The notes under the pieces are model-generated. The model made no database searches, was not told the origin of the DNA, and was given only the letters and a program-made list of their open reading frames with translations. A stretch of DNA of 64,000 nucleotides from Balaenoptera acutorostrata (Eukaryota > Chordata > Mammalia > Artiodactyla > Balaenopteridae). Positions within the stretch are counted from its first letter, which is position 1. Each line of letters starts with the position of its first letter. Shown here piece by piece: positions 34,781 through 45,920 of the stretch. Where the stretch lies: assembly GCF_949987535.1 (NCBI RefSeq), contig NC_080069.1:45063269-45127268 (forward strand), read 5' to 3'. Position numbers and translations under genes: made by a program.

Positions 34781-36453
34781 TATGGAAACACAAAAGACCC
34801 CGAAAAGCCAAAGCAATCTTGAGAACGAAAAATGGAGCTGGAGGAATCAGGCTCCCTGACTTCAGACTATACTACAAAGCTACGGTAATCAAGACAGTTT
34901 GGTACTGGCACAAAAACAGAAACATAGATCAATGGAACAGGATAGAAAGCCCAGAGATAAACCCATGCACATATGGTCACCTTATCTTTGATAAAGGAGG
35001 CAAGAATATACAGTGGAGAAAACACAGCCTCTTCAATAAGTGCTGCTGGGAAAACTGGACAGGTACTTGTAAAAGTATGAAATTAGAACACTCCCTAACA
35101 CCACACACAAAAATAAACTCAAAATGGATTAAAGACCTAAATGTAAGGCCAGGCACTATCAAACTCTTAGAGGAAAACATAGGCAGAACACTCTATGACA
35201 TAAATCACAGCAAGATCCTTTTTGACCCACCTCCTAGAGAAATGGAAATAAAAACAAAAATAAACAAATGGGACCTAATGAAACTTCAAAGCTTTTGCAC
35301 AGCAAAGGAAACCATAAACAAGACCAAAAGACAACCCTCAGAATGGGAGAAAATATTTGCAAATGAAGCAACTGACAAAGGATTAATCTCCAAGATTTAC
35401 AAGCAGCTCATGCAGCTCAATAACAAAAAAACAAACAACCCAATCCAAAAATGGGCAGAAGACCTAAATAGACATTTCTGCAAAGAAGATATACCGATTG
35501 CCAACAAACACATGAAAGAATGCTCAACATCATTAATCATTAGAGAAATGCAAATCAAAACTACAATGAGATATCATCTCACACCGGTCAGAATGGCCAT
35601 CATCAAAAAATCTACAAACAATAAATGCTGGAGAGGGTGTGGAGAAAAGGGAACCCTCTTGCACTGTTGGTGGGAATGTAAATTGATACAGCCACTATGG
35701 AGAACAGTATGGGGGTGCCTTAGAAAAACTAAAAATAGAACTGCCATACGACCCAGCAATCCCAGTACTGGGCATATACCCTGAGAAAACCATAATTCAA
35801 AGAGAGTCATGTACCACAACGGTTATTGCAGCTCTATTTACAATAGCCAGGACATGGAAGCAACCTAAGTGTCCATCATCGGATGACTGGATAAAGAAGA
35901 TGTGGCACATATATACAATGGAATATTACTCAGCCATAAAAAGAAACGAAATTGAGTTATTTGTAGTGAGGTGGATGGACCTAGAGTCTGTCATACAGAG
36001 TGAAGTAAGTCAGAAAGAGAAAAACAAATATAGTATGCTAACACATATATATGGAATCTAAGGAGAAAAAAAAAAAAGGTCATGAAGAACCTAGTGGTAA
36101 GACGGGAATAAAGACACAGACCTACTAGAGAATGGACTTGAGGATATGGGGAGGGGGAAGGGTAAGCTGTGACAAAGTGAGAGAGTGGTATGGACATATA
36201 TACACTACCAAACGTAAAATAGATAGCTAATGGGAAGCAGCCGCATAGCACAGGGAGATCAGCTCGGTGCCTTGTGACCACCTAGAGGGGTGGGATAGGG
36301 AGGGTGGGAGGGAGGGAGATGCAAGAGGGAAGAGATATGGGAACATATGTATATGTATAACTGATTCACTTTGTTATAAAGCAGAAACTAACACACCATT
36401 GTAAAGCAATTATACTCCAATAAAGCTGTTAAAAAAAAAAAAAAAGAATGAGG
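34771..36453 (+). mobile_element. Younger 5'-truncated L1 inserted into an old L1
   Basis: Insertion 34781-36443, flanked by exact 10-bp duplications 'aagaatgagg' at 34771-34780 and 36444-36453. It contains the ORF2 C-terminal third, a 3' UTR with G-rich tract ('gggtgggagggagggagat' near 36302) and an A-tail at 36431-36445. 5' truncation removed the endonuclease and most of the reverse transcriptase. It is among the least decayed L1s of the window. Confidence 0.95.
34782..36061 (+). pseudogene. L1 ORF2 C-terminal remnant (reverse transcriptase tail and Cys-rich domain)
   Basis: In the parent element ORF2 encodes the endonuclease/reverse transcriptase that copies L1 RNA at the nick. Here one frame stays open from before the insertion to 35784, giving '[10 protein letters not shown]', 'WKQPKCPS'-type and other ORF2 signatures. 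A complete CX3CX7HX4C zinc-knuckle-like motif lies at 35626-35679. A +1 insertion in the A-run at about 35721-35729 shifts the frame compared with the sibling copy at 46.1 kb. The original ORF2 stop is at 36059-36061. No start and no catalytic domains remain, so it is non-functional. Confidence 0.9.
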
Positions 36454-37130
36454 AAAGAAAAAAACTGTAGATGTAAGAAAAATTAAGATGATAATAAGAA
36501 AACATCACATGCAATGTTAGATAACAATTTTGATAATGTAGGAGAAAATGACTTACTAAAATAAACCTATGTAAAAATTAAAAACTTGAATTGGTATGCT
36601 GAAAATTAAGAGAAATGAGATCTTTAGACTTTCCCTTTAAAAAGTACCAATACCCAATGAATTCACAGGTACAGAACAGATAATTTCATGATGTTTAAAT
36701 TATTCCTGGCTAGAAAGAATAGAAGATCCTTACTTTACTCAGGAGGCCAGCATAATTCTAATGCCAGAACCTGTTTATCTTTTTTAAGTGAATAACTAGC
36801 TACTTATTTAAAAAGATACAAAAATCCCAATAAAATTTATTTTCATATTAGAAAGTAAATCTAGTAATATATCAAAAGAAAAATATAAAAGCTATTCAAG
36901 ACATATAAGGATGGTTCATTCTCATACAATGAATCAAGTAAACAGATTAAATAAGAAAAAGCTTATGATTATACCCATACATGCTAAATATCATCTTCTA
37001 AAATTTAGCAGGCATTTCCAATTAAAAAAAAAGCTCCAAAATGGTTCCACAAGAAAGTTATTCAAATACAGTGTAGATTATTTTCACCCAAACAAGTGGC
37101 ACAGTACTAACCTGGAGCTAGTCAAGGATA
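36454..37130 (+). pseudogene. Old L1 ORF2 relic, right part
   Basis: Continuation of the interrupted L1: 'tcaggaggccagcataattc' near 36738 and 'ataaggatggttcattctca' near 36904 match successive parts of ORF2 reverse transcriptase coding in sense orientation. Highly decayed. Confidence 0.65.
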
Positions 37131-37258
37131 CATTTCAGAATTTCATTCCTTTTTTTTTCCTTGGAAGTTTCAGTTTACTATAGGATTTAGTATAACAGTA
37201 GGGGTAAGAAACTGTAAATGTGCCTTTATCTCATCTTATTAAAATTACATTTTCTCAC

Positions 37259-37800
37259 TGTTACCGAACTCAGGTTTGGGTGCTTACAACTCAAAAGCCA
37301 ATAATCGAGAGGCAAGTGTCAGTAGAAAGGAAAGTTGCTTTAATCAGAAAAGCCAGCAATCTGGGGAGAAGATAAACTCATATCCCAAGACCAACTCCAA
37401 AGATTCTGCTCATGACAGTTTTTAAAGGGAAAAAGGGAAAGTAATCTCAGTTAATCATTGAGGCAGATTCTGCATCAGTTTCCATTGCATGCAGGCTGAC
37501 TCCTCATGATCTTTCTTTAAATGTTATCTTGCCTATGTGGTCTGACTGCAGGATTGCTAAAGGGGCTGATGTGGATAGAGAGCTAGTTATTCTTTAACTA
37601 CTAAATTCTTCATTCCTACTTCTTTTAATCTAGGAAAAGAATCAGCCAGCACACAGGCACAGTATTGTGTGCATTTTGTAGAGCATAAGTTAGCAGTTAG
37701 GTTAAATGTTACCTAGTGATCTCATTTTTATAATTAAGGCTTAAGGGGAACAGAAATAGACAAACAGGAAAGGGGCAAAACTGCTGCTTATGTCACCACA
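37259..37800 (-). mobile_element. ERV LTR, antisense (limits approximate)
   Basis: The left end 'tgttaccgaactcaggtttg' is the reverse complement of an LTR U5 terminus. An ATTAAA signal on the minus strand lies near 37340, followed by 'agcaactttcctttctact'. The right end is placed at 'gtcaccaca' 37800 because it would give TG on the minus strand. No convincing target duplication was found. Confidence 0.5.
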
Positions 37801-40245
37801 ATTCTGGAACCCGCTGTACTTTTATGTAGATGAAATCTCTTCCTCTCTGGGCTTTGAAGGGTGATCTGAAAATTACTGAAGTCTAGCTATTTGTAGTGTT
37901 TTTCTTTGTGGAACAGGGTTCCTGGAAGCACTGATTTTCCCCACTAGCCATTTTCAGCAGTTACTCCACCCATTTCTGTTGTGCTTTCAGAGACCAACTG
38001 ATCCAGAGGTAATTTTCAATAACTCAGTTCTATAGTTTTGCTGTCATAGACCAACACTGTGGTGCCCAATTCAATATGTAAATTAAAGGATCTGCTGATA
38101 GAGGAGTATTGTGCTGTGCTTAACAGAAATAAGTCTGGTAAAGGCAACATTCCAGGAGGAATGTGCATACCTCTCTGGGCACAAAATTTTGCCCACAGTA
38201 GTCAGGTACATTCCTTCCAGGTCATTTGTCTTTGACAAGATATCTGGAGGAATTTTAGAAATGACAAACAATGTAGAATGTGAATCACATAGTGATTAAC
38301 TATGTGGTTAATAAGCATCATTAAAAACAAGTTGCAAATGACTTGCATTTCTCATATGAAATACAAATTACTCCCCCGTAAGTGGGCAGTGAGGACTTGG
38401 AGTCTGGTGTGACTTTGAGAATGATCGTCTTCGGCTTTGGCCTGAACTCCCTGCTTGCGTTGCCTCAGTTCTGCTAATCTTCCAGTGGGCCCGCAGGTGT
38501 TCTTTCCACACACCAGTCTGTGCTAGGAGGTCATTTTTTGTGGCAGGTCCCTTATCAAAGTTTGGAATATTCTCAGTCTTGATAATCTGTAACTACTCTA
38601 ACTTCACTTTAAATACCAACACCTTGCTAATAATATTCCTGAGGATAATATCCCCATCACCAAATATGCTCTGTAAATGCCACTTGCTAATCATTATTTA
38701 CTCCAGTAGTTTCTCTTTGTTGCTGGCCAGCTCTTCTGTTTCTTGCTTGCTTCTTTCTTCCCTCTGTTCTATGTGTACTGAAGTGTTGGGACATTATCTG
38801 ACTGTATTCAGAAATTAACTCACTTCTGAGGATGTATCTTGTTGAACAATATGCCCTTGTGTTCCTTCTGACTGTTGCTCACATTACAAAGTTGTTTCCA
38901 GTGCTCTTACCTCTGGTGGTGCCTAATGGTAAGGGCACTACGTACTTTTACTTTAAGATAAGCACGAAAGCTTAATTGAGATCACCTCTTTCCGCACCAC
39001 TTGACCTACCTGGAAGGCAGAATTGAAGGGACATCCCTATCAGAGGCCATGTCCTGTAACCTCACCTGTATGGTGGATTTGGAGGCACACAAATAACGGC
39101 AAAAGATGGGAGAAATTTGTCATGGCAGCTGGTGGGTACCCTAAAGGGCACCTCATCCTTCTCTAGAAGGGGAGAGACTACAATTCTTGACAAGACATTC
39201 TTAAAAGGAAGAGCAGTGCTTCCTTTCTTCGTGCAACCAAATATCAGATGTGCCCAGGTGGCTTACTCTCTACTTCATCCCAAAGAATTAAGCACAGATT
39301 CAAAATGTAAACCAACAGTTATGTCACCATGAAAAGATTGTTTGTGGTAGTAAGTTTAAAGGCTTCTATAGTTTGTCAATAATCTGGTGATGATCTGGAG
39401 AGTAGTCTATAAAAACGGAAGAAAAAGCAGTTCCTTGAAGATATTTCCAGAATTATTAGAAATATATTAGAAAGATATTCTAATTATATTCCCAGACTTA
39501 ATATGAAGATGAATAGCATTAATAGAGAAGGTCTGTGTGAAGCACGTGTTAATATCATACTCTCAGGCTCTTCCATGTAGTAGGAAAGATGGCTATCAAT
39601 GGTTCTGACCTTCCACATTTAGGGATCCGTGGTCAGAAGAGGGGATTCTTATTCCCTTTGTTGACTTCTCATAGTTACAGGAGAGCATTTTAATTTGATC
39701 TTCTGATTTAGTGGAGGAGTAGGGTTTAGATCCGCATCCCTAATTCCACTAAGTAATCTATCTTTGACACTTGAATTAGTACTTCAGCTAATCCCAAACC
39801 AATTGTTACTTGAGCATGAATTTCATCCATGAATAAAAATAAAGGTAGTGTGTAGGGCATATCTATGTTGCTTGGACTCCTTGTCTTCTTTGCATTTTAC
39901 ATTTTGCTCATGTAGACCACACTCATGTGTTGTTTAGCTTTCAGCTCAGGAGTGAACACCTGTAAGTGGACTTAATTGAAGAGACTACACAGGTATTTTA
40001 TACATTTTTCAGAATTTCTGGTATCACTCTGTGAGTGTCCCTTATTGATATAGCACATCTATCAGAGTTGACTCTGCAGCCTGAAATTTTGGAATGCCAA
40101 CTCTCAATTTCTCAGATTTTGAAGGAACTGTGTGGGCAGTGCATATTTTCATGAATAATACTAAGATGGAAAATCAGCACAGGGCTCTGCTTCTCTTGGA
40201 AATAGCAGAAGGGGAAGACAAAGAAACTAACATTTATTGAGGGTA
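37801..40245. other. Unclassified; possibly decayed antisense ERV interior
   Basis: No recognised SINE, L1 or gene. Position just beyond an antisense LTR and the texture of several short minus and plus frames make an old retroviral internal region possible, but I see no gag, pol or env motif. It could equally be unique DNA. Confidence 0.25.
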
Positions 40246-40815
40246 TGATAGAGTTCTAAAATGTTCCTCCAAATTTTTCCAACTTCATACCTGGAATTGT
40301 GAATATGATGAGAAATCACAATTTTTATTATGTTACCTTACATGGCAAAGGGGATTTTGCAAAGACCATTAAGGTTACAAATCAGTTGACTTTGAGTTGA
40401 TCAAAAGGGAGATTATCAGGGCAGGCCTCATGGAATCACTCAAGCTAATAGCACAACATTTTCTCCATTCATCTGGAAGGGAAAGTCAGAGAGAATTAAG
40501 GTACTGAAGAGGGGGCCTCATGTGAGGACTTCTAGGAGCTGAGTGACCTCCAGCCAACAGCCAGAAAGGCAACTGGGATGACTGTAAGGAACTGCATTCT
40601 GTCAATAATAGGAATGTGCTTGAAAGAGGACTCAGCTCCAGATGAGAATGTGGCTGGCCGACACTTTGATTTCAGTCTTGTGAGACCCTAAGCAGAGAAC
40701 CCAGCTGGGATCGCCTGGACTTCTGACCTACAGAACTGTGAGCTAACAAATGAATGTTGTTTTAAGCCATTAAGTTTGTAGTAATTTGTCACACAATAAT
40801 AGAAAACCAATACAG
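40246..40815 (+). mobile_element. MLT1-like LTR (ERVL-MaLR), older subfamily
   Basis: Sense MaLR LTR about 570 bp. It has 'ggcaaaggggattttgcaaa' near 40343, 'agaccctaagcagagaaccc' near 40683 and the tail 'tgttttaagccattaagttt' near 40757, ending at 'gaaaaccaatacag'. More diverged than the MLT1A copy at 4.1 kb. Confidence 0.8.
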
Positions 40816-40834
40816 ATGCCTATCTAGTAGCCGG

Positions 40835-40990
40835 TATTAAGTGTTTTCTACGTGGCATTTAATTTAATTATAGCAATCCTGTAAGAGACGAATCCTTGTA
40901 ACTATTATACAGATGGGAAACAGGCTCAGATTGTTTATATGACTTGTCCAAGGTCTTATAAATTGTAAGTGGCAGAACCCACACTGGGGG
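40835..40990 (-). mobile_element. MIR SINE (antisense)
   Basis: 'gtattaagtgttttctacgt' to 'gtaagtggcagaacccacac' covers most of an antisense MIR, including 'tgtccaaggtcttataaatt'. Confidence 0.75.
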
Positions 40991-41224
40991 TCATTGGCTG
41001 TCTATATCAGTGCAAGCAACTTTCATTACCCTATTCTCAGAAGTCTGCTGGAATAACTAGCAAGGATACCATCCTTCTGGGAAAGTCACTCTAGAGGAGT
41101 GTCCCAAAGGAACATATTTTCCCCTGAACTGCTCTGTAATAGTAGACTAAAGACAAATCAGCCCCAATGTCTAAAATTATTCATTTTCTGTGATTTTTCT
41201 CTGTCTCTTTTAATGTAACATGAC
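40991..41224. other. Short unique interval
   Basis: Nothing recognised. Confidence 0.3.
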
Positions 41225-42026
41225 TTCTTCTTTTATTTTTAAAAAATATTTTATTGAAGTATAGTTGATTTACAATGTGTTAATTTATGCTATACAGCAA
41301 AGTGATTCAATTATACATATATATATTCTTTTTCATATTCTTTTCCATTATGGTTTATCACAGGATATTGAATATAGTTCCCTGTGCTATGCAGTAGGAC
41401 CTTGTTGTTTATCTGTCCTATATATACTAGTTTGCATCTGCTAATCCCAAACTTCGAATCCTTTCCTTCCCCCTCCCCCTCCCGCTTGGCAACCACAAAT
41501 CTGTTCTCTTTCTGAGTCTGCTTCTGTTTTGTAGATATGCTCATTTGTGTTGTATTTTAGATTCCACGTATAAGTGATATGATACAGCATTTGTCTTTCT
41601 CTTTCTGAATTACTTCACTTAGTATGATAATCTCTAGGTCCATCCATGTTGCTGCAAATGGCATTATTTCATTCTCTTTTATGACTGAGTAATATTACAC
41701 TGTGTATATATATACCACATCTTCTTTATCCATTCATTTGTCAGTGGACATTTAGGTTGTTTCCATGTCTTGGCTATTGTAAAGAGTGCTGCTATGAACA
41801 TAGGGGTGCATGTATCTTTTTGAATTTTAGTTTTGTCTGGGTATGTGATTACCCAGGAGTGGGCAACTCTATTTTTAGTTTTTTCAGGAACCTCCATACT
41901 GTTCTCTGCAGTGGCTGCGCCAATTTACATTCCCAACAACAGTGTTTTCTCCACACCCTCTCCAGCACCCTCTCCAGCATTTATTATTTGTAGACCTTTT
42001 AATGATGGCCATAAACATTTCTTCTT
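41225..42026 (-). mobile_element. 5'-truncated L1, antisense
   Basis: L1 3' UTR start at left ('tattttattgaagtatagtt' near 41249) through the end of ORF2 ('cctccatactgttctctgca' near 41891) to 'taatgatggccataaac' near 42000. Short direct repeats 'ttcttctt' at 41225-41232 and 42019-42026 are compatible with a target duplication. A 12-bp internal duplication ('caccctctccag') sits at about 41955. Frames on both strands are L1-derived. Confidence 0.88.
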
Positions 42027-42295
42027 GGTCTTAGTATTCCATTTCTGAATCATGAATTAGGAGTGCTCACTGCCTTATTTATGTTGAGTTACATTTTTGT
42101 TTTCTACAAGGACTTGTCCTTAGGTACCTCATATATTGCTTTACCTATATGGAATAGTACTAGTTCCAGCTGACAGCCTAACTATCTGTAGTCCAATGCA
42201 CCTGCCAGGTTCTTCCCCACCTGCCCTTACCCCACCCTACAATCACCAACAAAAGGGAAATAAGTTCCAACTTCTTACACCACATGAAATTCATG

Positions 42296-42737
42296 TACAG
42301 TAAGTCCCCTACATATGAACCTTCAAGTTGAGAACTTTCAAAGATGTGAACATGCATTCCATCAACGTCAGGCGTGAGTGAAAGCAGCTTGCCCTCCATC
42401 TCCTGTTGCTGATGATCCTTCAGCTCTACCATCTCCCACCTCCTCTCCCTCCTCCAGTCAGTAACTCTTCTTGCCTCTTCACTCAGTGTCAGCCCCTGTA
42501 TGCCAATATTGTACTTTTCAAGGTACTGTACTGTAAGATTAAAAATGTTTATTTTTTGTGTTTGTTTTTTATGTATTATTTATGTGAAAAGTATTATAAA
42601 CCTATTACAGTACAGTATTACATAGCTGATTGTGTTAGTTGGGTACATAGGCTAACTTTGTTGGACTTGCAAACAAATTGGACTTACGAACGTGGTCGCA
42701 TAACATAACTCGTTTGTATGTAGGGGACTTAACTGTA
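42296..42737 (-). mobile_element. Tigger-like (Tc1/mariner, pogo type) non-autonomous element, copy 2
   Basis: Element 42298-42735 (438 bp) with TA on both sides (42296-42297, 42736-42737). The left end 'cagtaagtcccctacatatg' and right end 'tatgtaggggacttaactg' are terminal inverted repeats. Its sequence runs opposite to copy 1 at 22.7 kb: the 'aaggttca' end of copy 1 matches the left end here. It has an internal deletion relative to copy 1 and no transposase frame. Confidence 0.9.
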
Positions 42738-43340
42738 CTTTTAAAAATGTAATTTTTCAGAAGAAAACCTATCTAGTTCACTTAAGAGTAATCAGATTTA
42801 CCTGTTAAATCTTCTATTTGATCATCAGGGCATAGGCGTAATTAATTCACTGAGTTATAACAATCCTCGGAAACATTAAATATAGCCCAAAGATATCATC
42901 TAAGTCTAATTAAGATTCAACAGTTATCTTTATAGATTTTCACATAGTAATATTGTTTTATTTTCTAGCATTTGATTTCATTTACAGGTAAAATACAACA
43001 CTTGCTCTATGAATCCTACTTTGATATCAAATATATTGAGTGAATTTCTATGATTTTCTTTTAAGAATATAAAAATGCAGTTTTAAAGAATTAAACATTT
43101 AGTATAAATAATTTGAGACAACTTTCAGACGTATCATATGGGTGCTTAACTCAATTTGCATGATCCACATGGCCAAATTAATCTTTCTTTGTAAATTGGA
43201 TATTTTCTGTGTTGAATTATTTTTTTCACACCAAAAGAACTCTAGTTGATACTCTGGAAGGAAGTATGTAGGACATTTCCCACTACATCCGGTGGAGGAC
43301 TTAAAATTCCTTCTACATTATCAGTTGTAAAGAGTGAATC
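42738..43340. other. AT-rich unique-looking DNA
   Basis: No repeat or coding feature recognised. Confidence 0.35.
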
Positions 43341-43669
43341 AAGAAGTATGTGCTGGGCTTCCTTGGTGGTGCAGTGGTTGAGAATCTGCCTGCCAATGCA
43401 GGGGACACGGGTTCGAGCCCTGGTCTGGGAAGATCCCACATGCCGCGGAGCAGCTGGGCCCGTGAGCCACAATTACTGAGCCTGCGCGTCTGGAGCCTAT
43501 GCCCCGCAACAAGAGAGGCCACGACAGTGAGAGGCCCGTGCACCGCGATGAAGAGTGGCCCCCGCTCGCCGCAACTAGAGAAAGCCCTCGCACAGAAACG
43601 AAGACCCAACACAGCCAAAAATAAAAATAATAAAATAAATAAATTTATGAAAAAAAAGAAGTATGTGCT
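43341..43669 (+). mobile_element. Young CHR-type tRNA-Glu SINE with perfect target duplications
   Basis: Element 43355-43655. Exact 14-bp duplications 'aagaagtatgtgct' lie at 43341-43354 and 43656-43669. The head 'gggcttccttggtggtgcag' and a B-box-like 'gggttcgagccc' at about 43409 show the tRNA-derived RNA polymerase III promoter. The body is CpG-rich and ends in an A-rich tail. It is close to the 30-kb copy (same short body). Reading frames of 77-125 codons over it are SINE artefacts. Confidence 0.97.
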
Positions 43670-43802
43670 TATTAAAAATGTACAATACATACAATTAAGG
43701 AGAAAATATTATTCTGAGTCCTGACTCAAAGAAGATATACTAAATATACTAACCTATTTTTAATTTCTTAGGTGTGTATGATTTATAGAATTATAATCAT
43801 AG

Positions 43803-44309
43803 TACAGATAGACCCTGACTTATGATGGCTCGACTTAGACTTTTTGACTTTAGGATGGTGCAAAAGTGGTATGCATTCAGTAGAAACTGTACTTCGAATT
43901 TTGAATTTTGATCTTTTCCTGGACTAGCAATAAGTGGTATAATCCTGTCTCATGATGCTGGGCAGAGACAGAGAGCCTCAGCTCCCAGTCAGCCATGCGA
44001 TCACGAGGGTAAACAACCAATACACGTACAACCATTCTGTACCCATATAGCCATTCTGTTTTTTACTTTGAGTACAGTATTCAATAAATTACATAAGATA
44101 TTCAACACTTTGTTATAAAATAGGCTTTGTGTGAGATGGTTTTGCCCAACTGTAGGCTAATGTAAGTGTTCTGGGTACTTTTGAGGTAGGCTAGGCTAAG
44201 CTATAATGTTCAGTAGGTTAGGTGTATTAAATGCATTTTCGACTTATATTTTCAATTTACAGTGGGTTTATTGGGATGTAACCCCATTGTAAGCTGAGGA
44301 AGATCTGTA
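43803..44309. mobile_element. Second Tigger-type non-autonomous element (different family)
   Basis: Element 43805-44307 between TA dinucleotides. The left end 'cagatagaccctgacttatg' and the reverse complement of the right end 'cagatcttcctcagcttaca' are imperfect terminal inverted repeats. Internal landmarks are 'ttcagtagaaactgtacttc' and 'gatgtaaccccattgtaagc'. About 500 bp, no transposase frame. Confidence 0.8.
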
Positions 44310-45204
44310 TGTACAAAATGAATTATCATGGTTTTCTTCTAATATTTAAACATAAGTACTTTCTCGCATATCTTAGTCTCTAAGAGCATCACTCTGTGGC
44401 TGAATAATTTCCAAGATGAGGTTGTACCTGAATGCATTAATAATTTTGTTATTTTTAGATAGTTAGATGTGGCCAGTTTTCCTCAACTACCATGATACTT
44501 TGATGAGTATTTATTTTTGTATAAATCTCTTGCTGTATTTCCTCTATTTTGAGATAATGCCACTTGTTATCCACTGTGACAGATACTGTTCAGCTTAAAG
44601 TCTCCACTTACGCAAATAAACAAAATTCATTATAGATTTCTTCTTCTAGGAGTTTGATTCACGTAATCCCTTAATTTTCGTTTTCTTCAAAGCCAGCTTT
44701 CTCTATCCCCTGATACAGATCATTTAGGATCCAGTGATTAAGTCCTGGTGTTCCTCTTGCAGTCCATCTCCATCACAATATTTCCTGCTCTGCAATATAA
44801 CTAGTGATTAACTTTAATTACAATCATGACCACCTAATATAGCAGAGTCCAAAAGGGTGATTACAAATCATGTTTCATAGTATTCTTCCGTAAGATCAAG
44901 CTTCAACACAGCTACCAGGCTTAAATAACTAATTTGCATATCATTACACAGAATTCAAATGAACTTATTTTATCCACTCCCACCCATTAGTCATCCTATT
45001 ACAGTTTAGAAAATTTATTACCTTTGTACCATGAGTCTGCAGGTGAAAGTAAGAGGGCAGCATTCCATTACTAACATGGTTATAATGATTAGAAAAAATG
45101 TCCCCAGGTGTTTTTGTATTCTGCCTGATTTAATTGATTATATCACTCATAAGCCATCAGTACAGCATTGAAAAGTTTTTATAAGATTTAATTATTTAAG
45201 TGGA
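44310..45204. other. Unique-looking DNA, no gene seen
   Basis: AT-rich, no recognised repeat, no open frame of note. Confidence 0.35.
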
Positions 45205-45430
45205 GACAGTTATTATAATTTACTGAATATATGCTATAAACCTTGTACTATGCTGAGTTTAAAACATTATTCCATTTAAACCTACAAAAACACTGAGCCT
45301 ATTTTAAATATGTGGGAATTGAGTGTTAGAGAAGGTAGGCAGCTGACTAGGGTTATGTTGTTGGCCAGTAGTGGAGCCCAGCTTCAATCTCAGGTTTACA
45401 TCACTCCTGAGCCAAGGCTCGAAACCTGCT
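45205..45430 (-). mobile_element. MIR SINE (antisense, diverged)
   Basis: 'actatgctgagtttaaaaca', 'atgtgggaattgagtgttag' and 'agtagtggagcccagcttc' follow antisense MIR order. Confidence 0.55.
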
Positions 45431-45528
45431 GTTTCCTACAGAAATTTCCTTGGGGCTGCTGTGCAGAGATGGTTGCATCTTGTTGTACGTGGTATATGAA
45501 GGTAACAGTCTTGTGCATTTACTCACTT

Positions 45529-45920
45529 TTTTTTTTTTTAACATCTTTATTGGAGTATAATTGCTTTACAATGGTGTGTTAGTTTCTGCTGTATAACAAA
45601 GTGAATCAGCTATACATATACATATATCTCCATATCCCCTCCCTCTTGCGTCTCCCTCCCACCCTCCCTATCCCACCCCTCTAGGTGGTCACAAAGCACC
45701 GAGCTGGTCTCCCTGTGCTATGCAGCTGCTTCCTATAGCTATCTATTTTACATTTGGTAGTGTATATATGTCAGTGCCACTCTCTCACTTCGTCCCCGCT
45801 TACCCTCCCCCTCCCCCCCTCCCCATGTCCTCAAATCCATTCTCTACGTCTGCGTCTTTATTCCTGTCCTGCCTCTAGGTTCTTCAGAACCATTTTTTCT
45901 TTTTAAGATTCCATATATAT
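45529..45920 (-). mobile_element. L1 3' end, the non-inverted part of a twin-primed insertion
   Basis: An antisense poly(A) (T-run 45529-45539) is followed by L1 3' UTR in minus orientation, up to 'aagattccatatatatg' near 45904-45920. It joins a segment of the same L1 type in opposite orientation with about 3 bp shared at the junction. Confidence 0.92.

Noticed and set aside
34726..35784. 352-codon plus frame as an active gene
   Set aside because: It is the C-terminal third of L1 ORF2 read through from flanking DNA. It lacks the endonuclease and catalytic reverse transcriptase parts and ends by a frameshift.
37255..37796. 'tcac' on both sides as a 4-bp target duplication of the LTR at 37.3 kb
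   Set aside because: Using it would make the element start with CA instead of TG on its own strand. A 4-bp match is easily chance.
43350..43724. Open frames of 77-125 codons on both strands over the SINE
   Set aside because: Equivalent translations recur in the 30-kb SINE. They are reading frames of the CHR repeat with no start context or domain.
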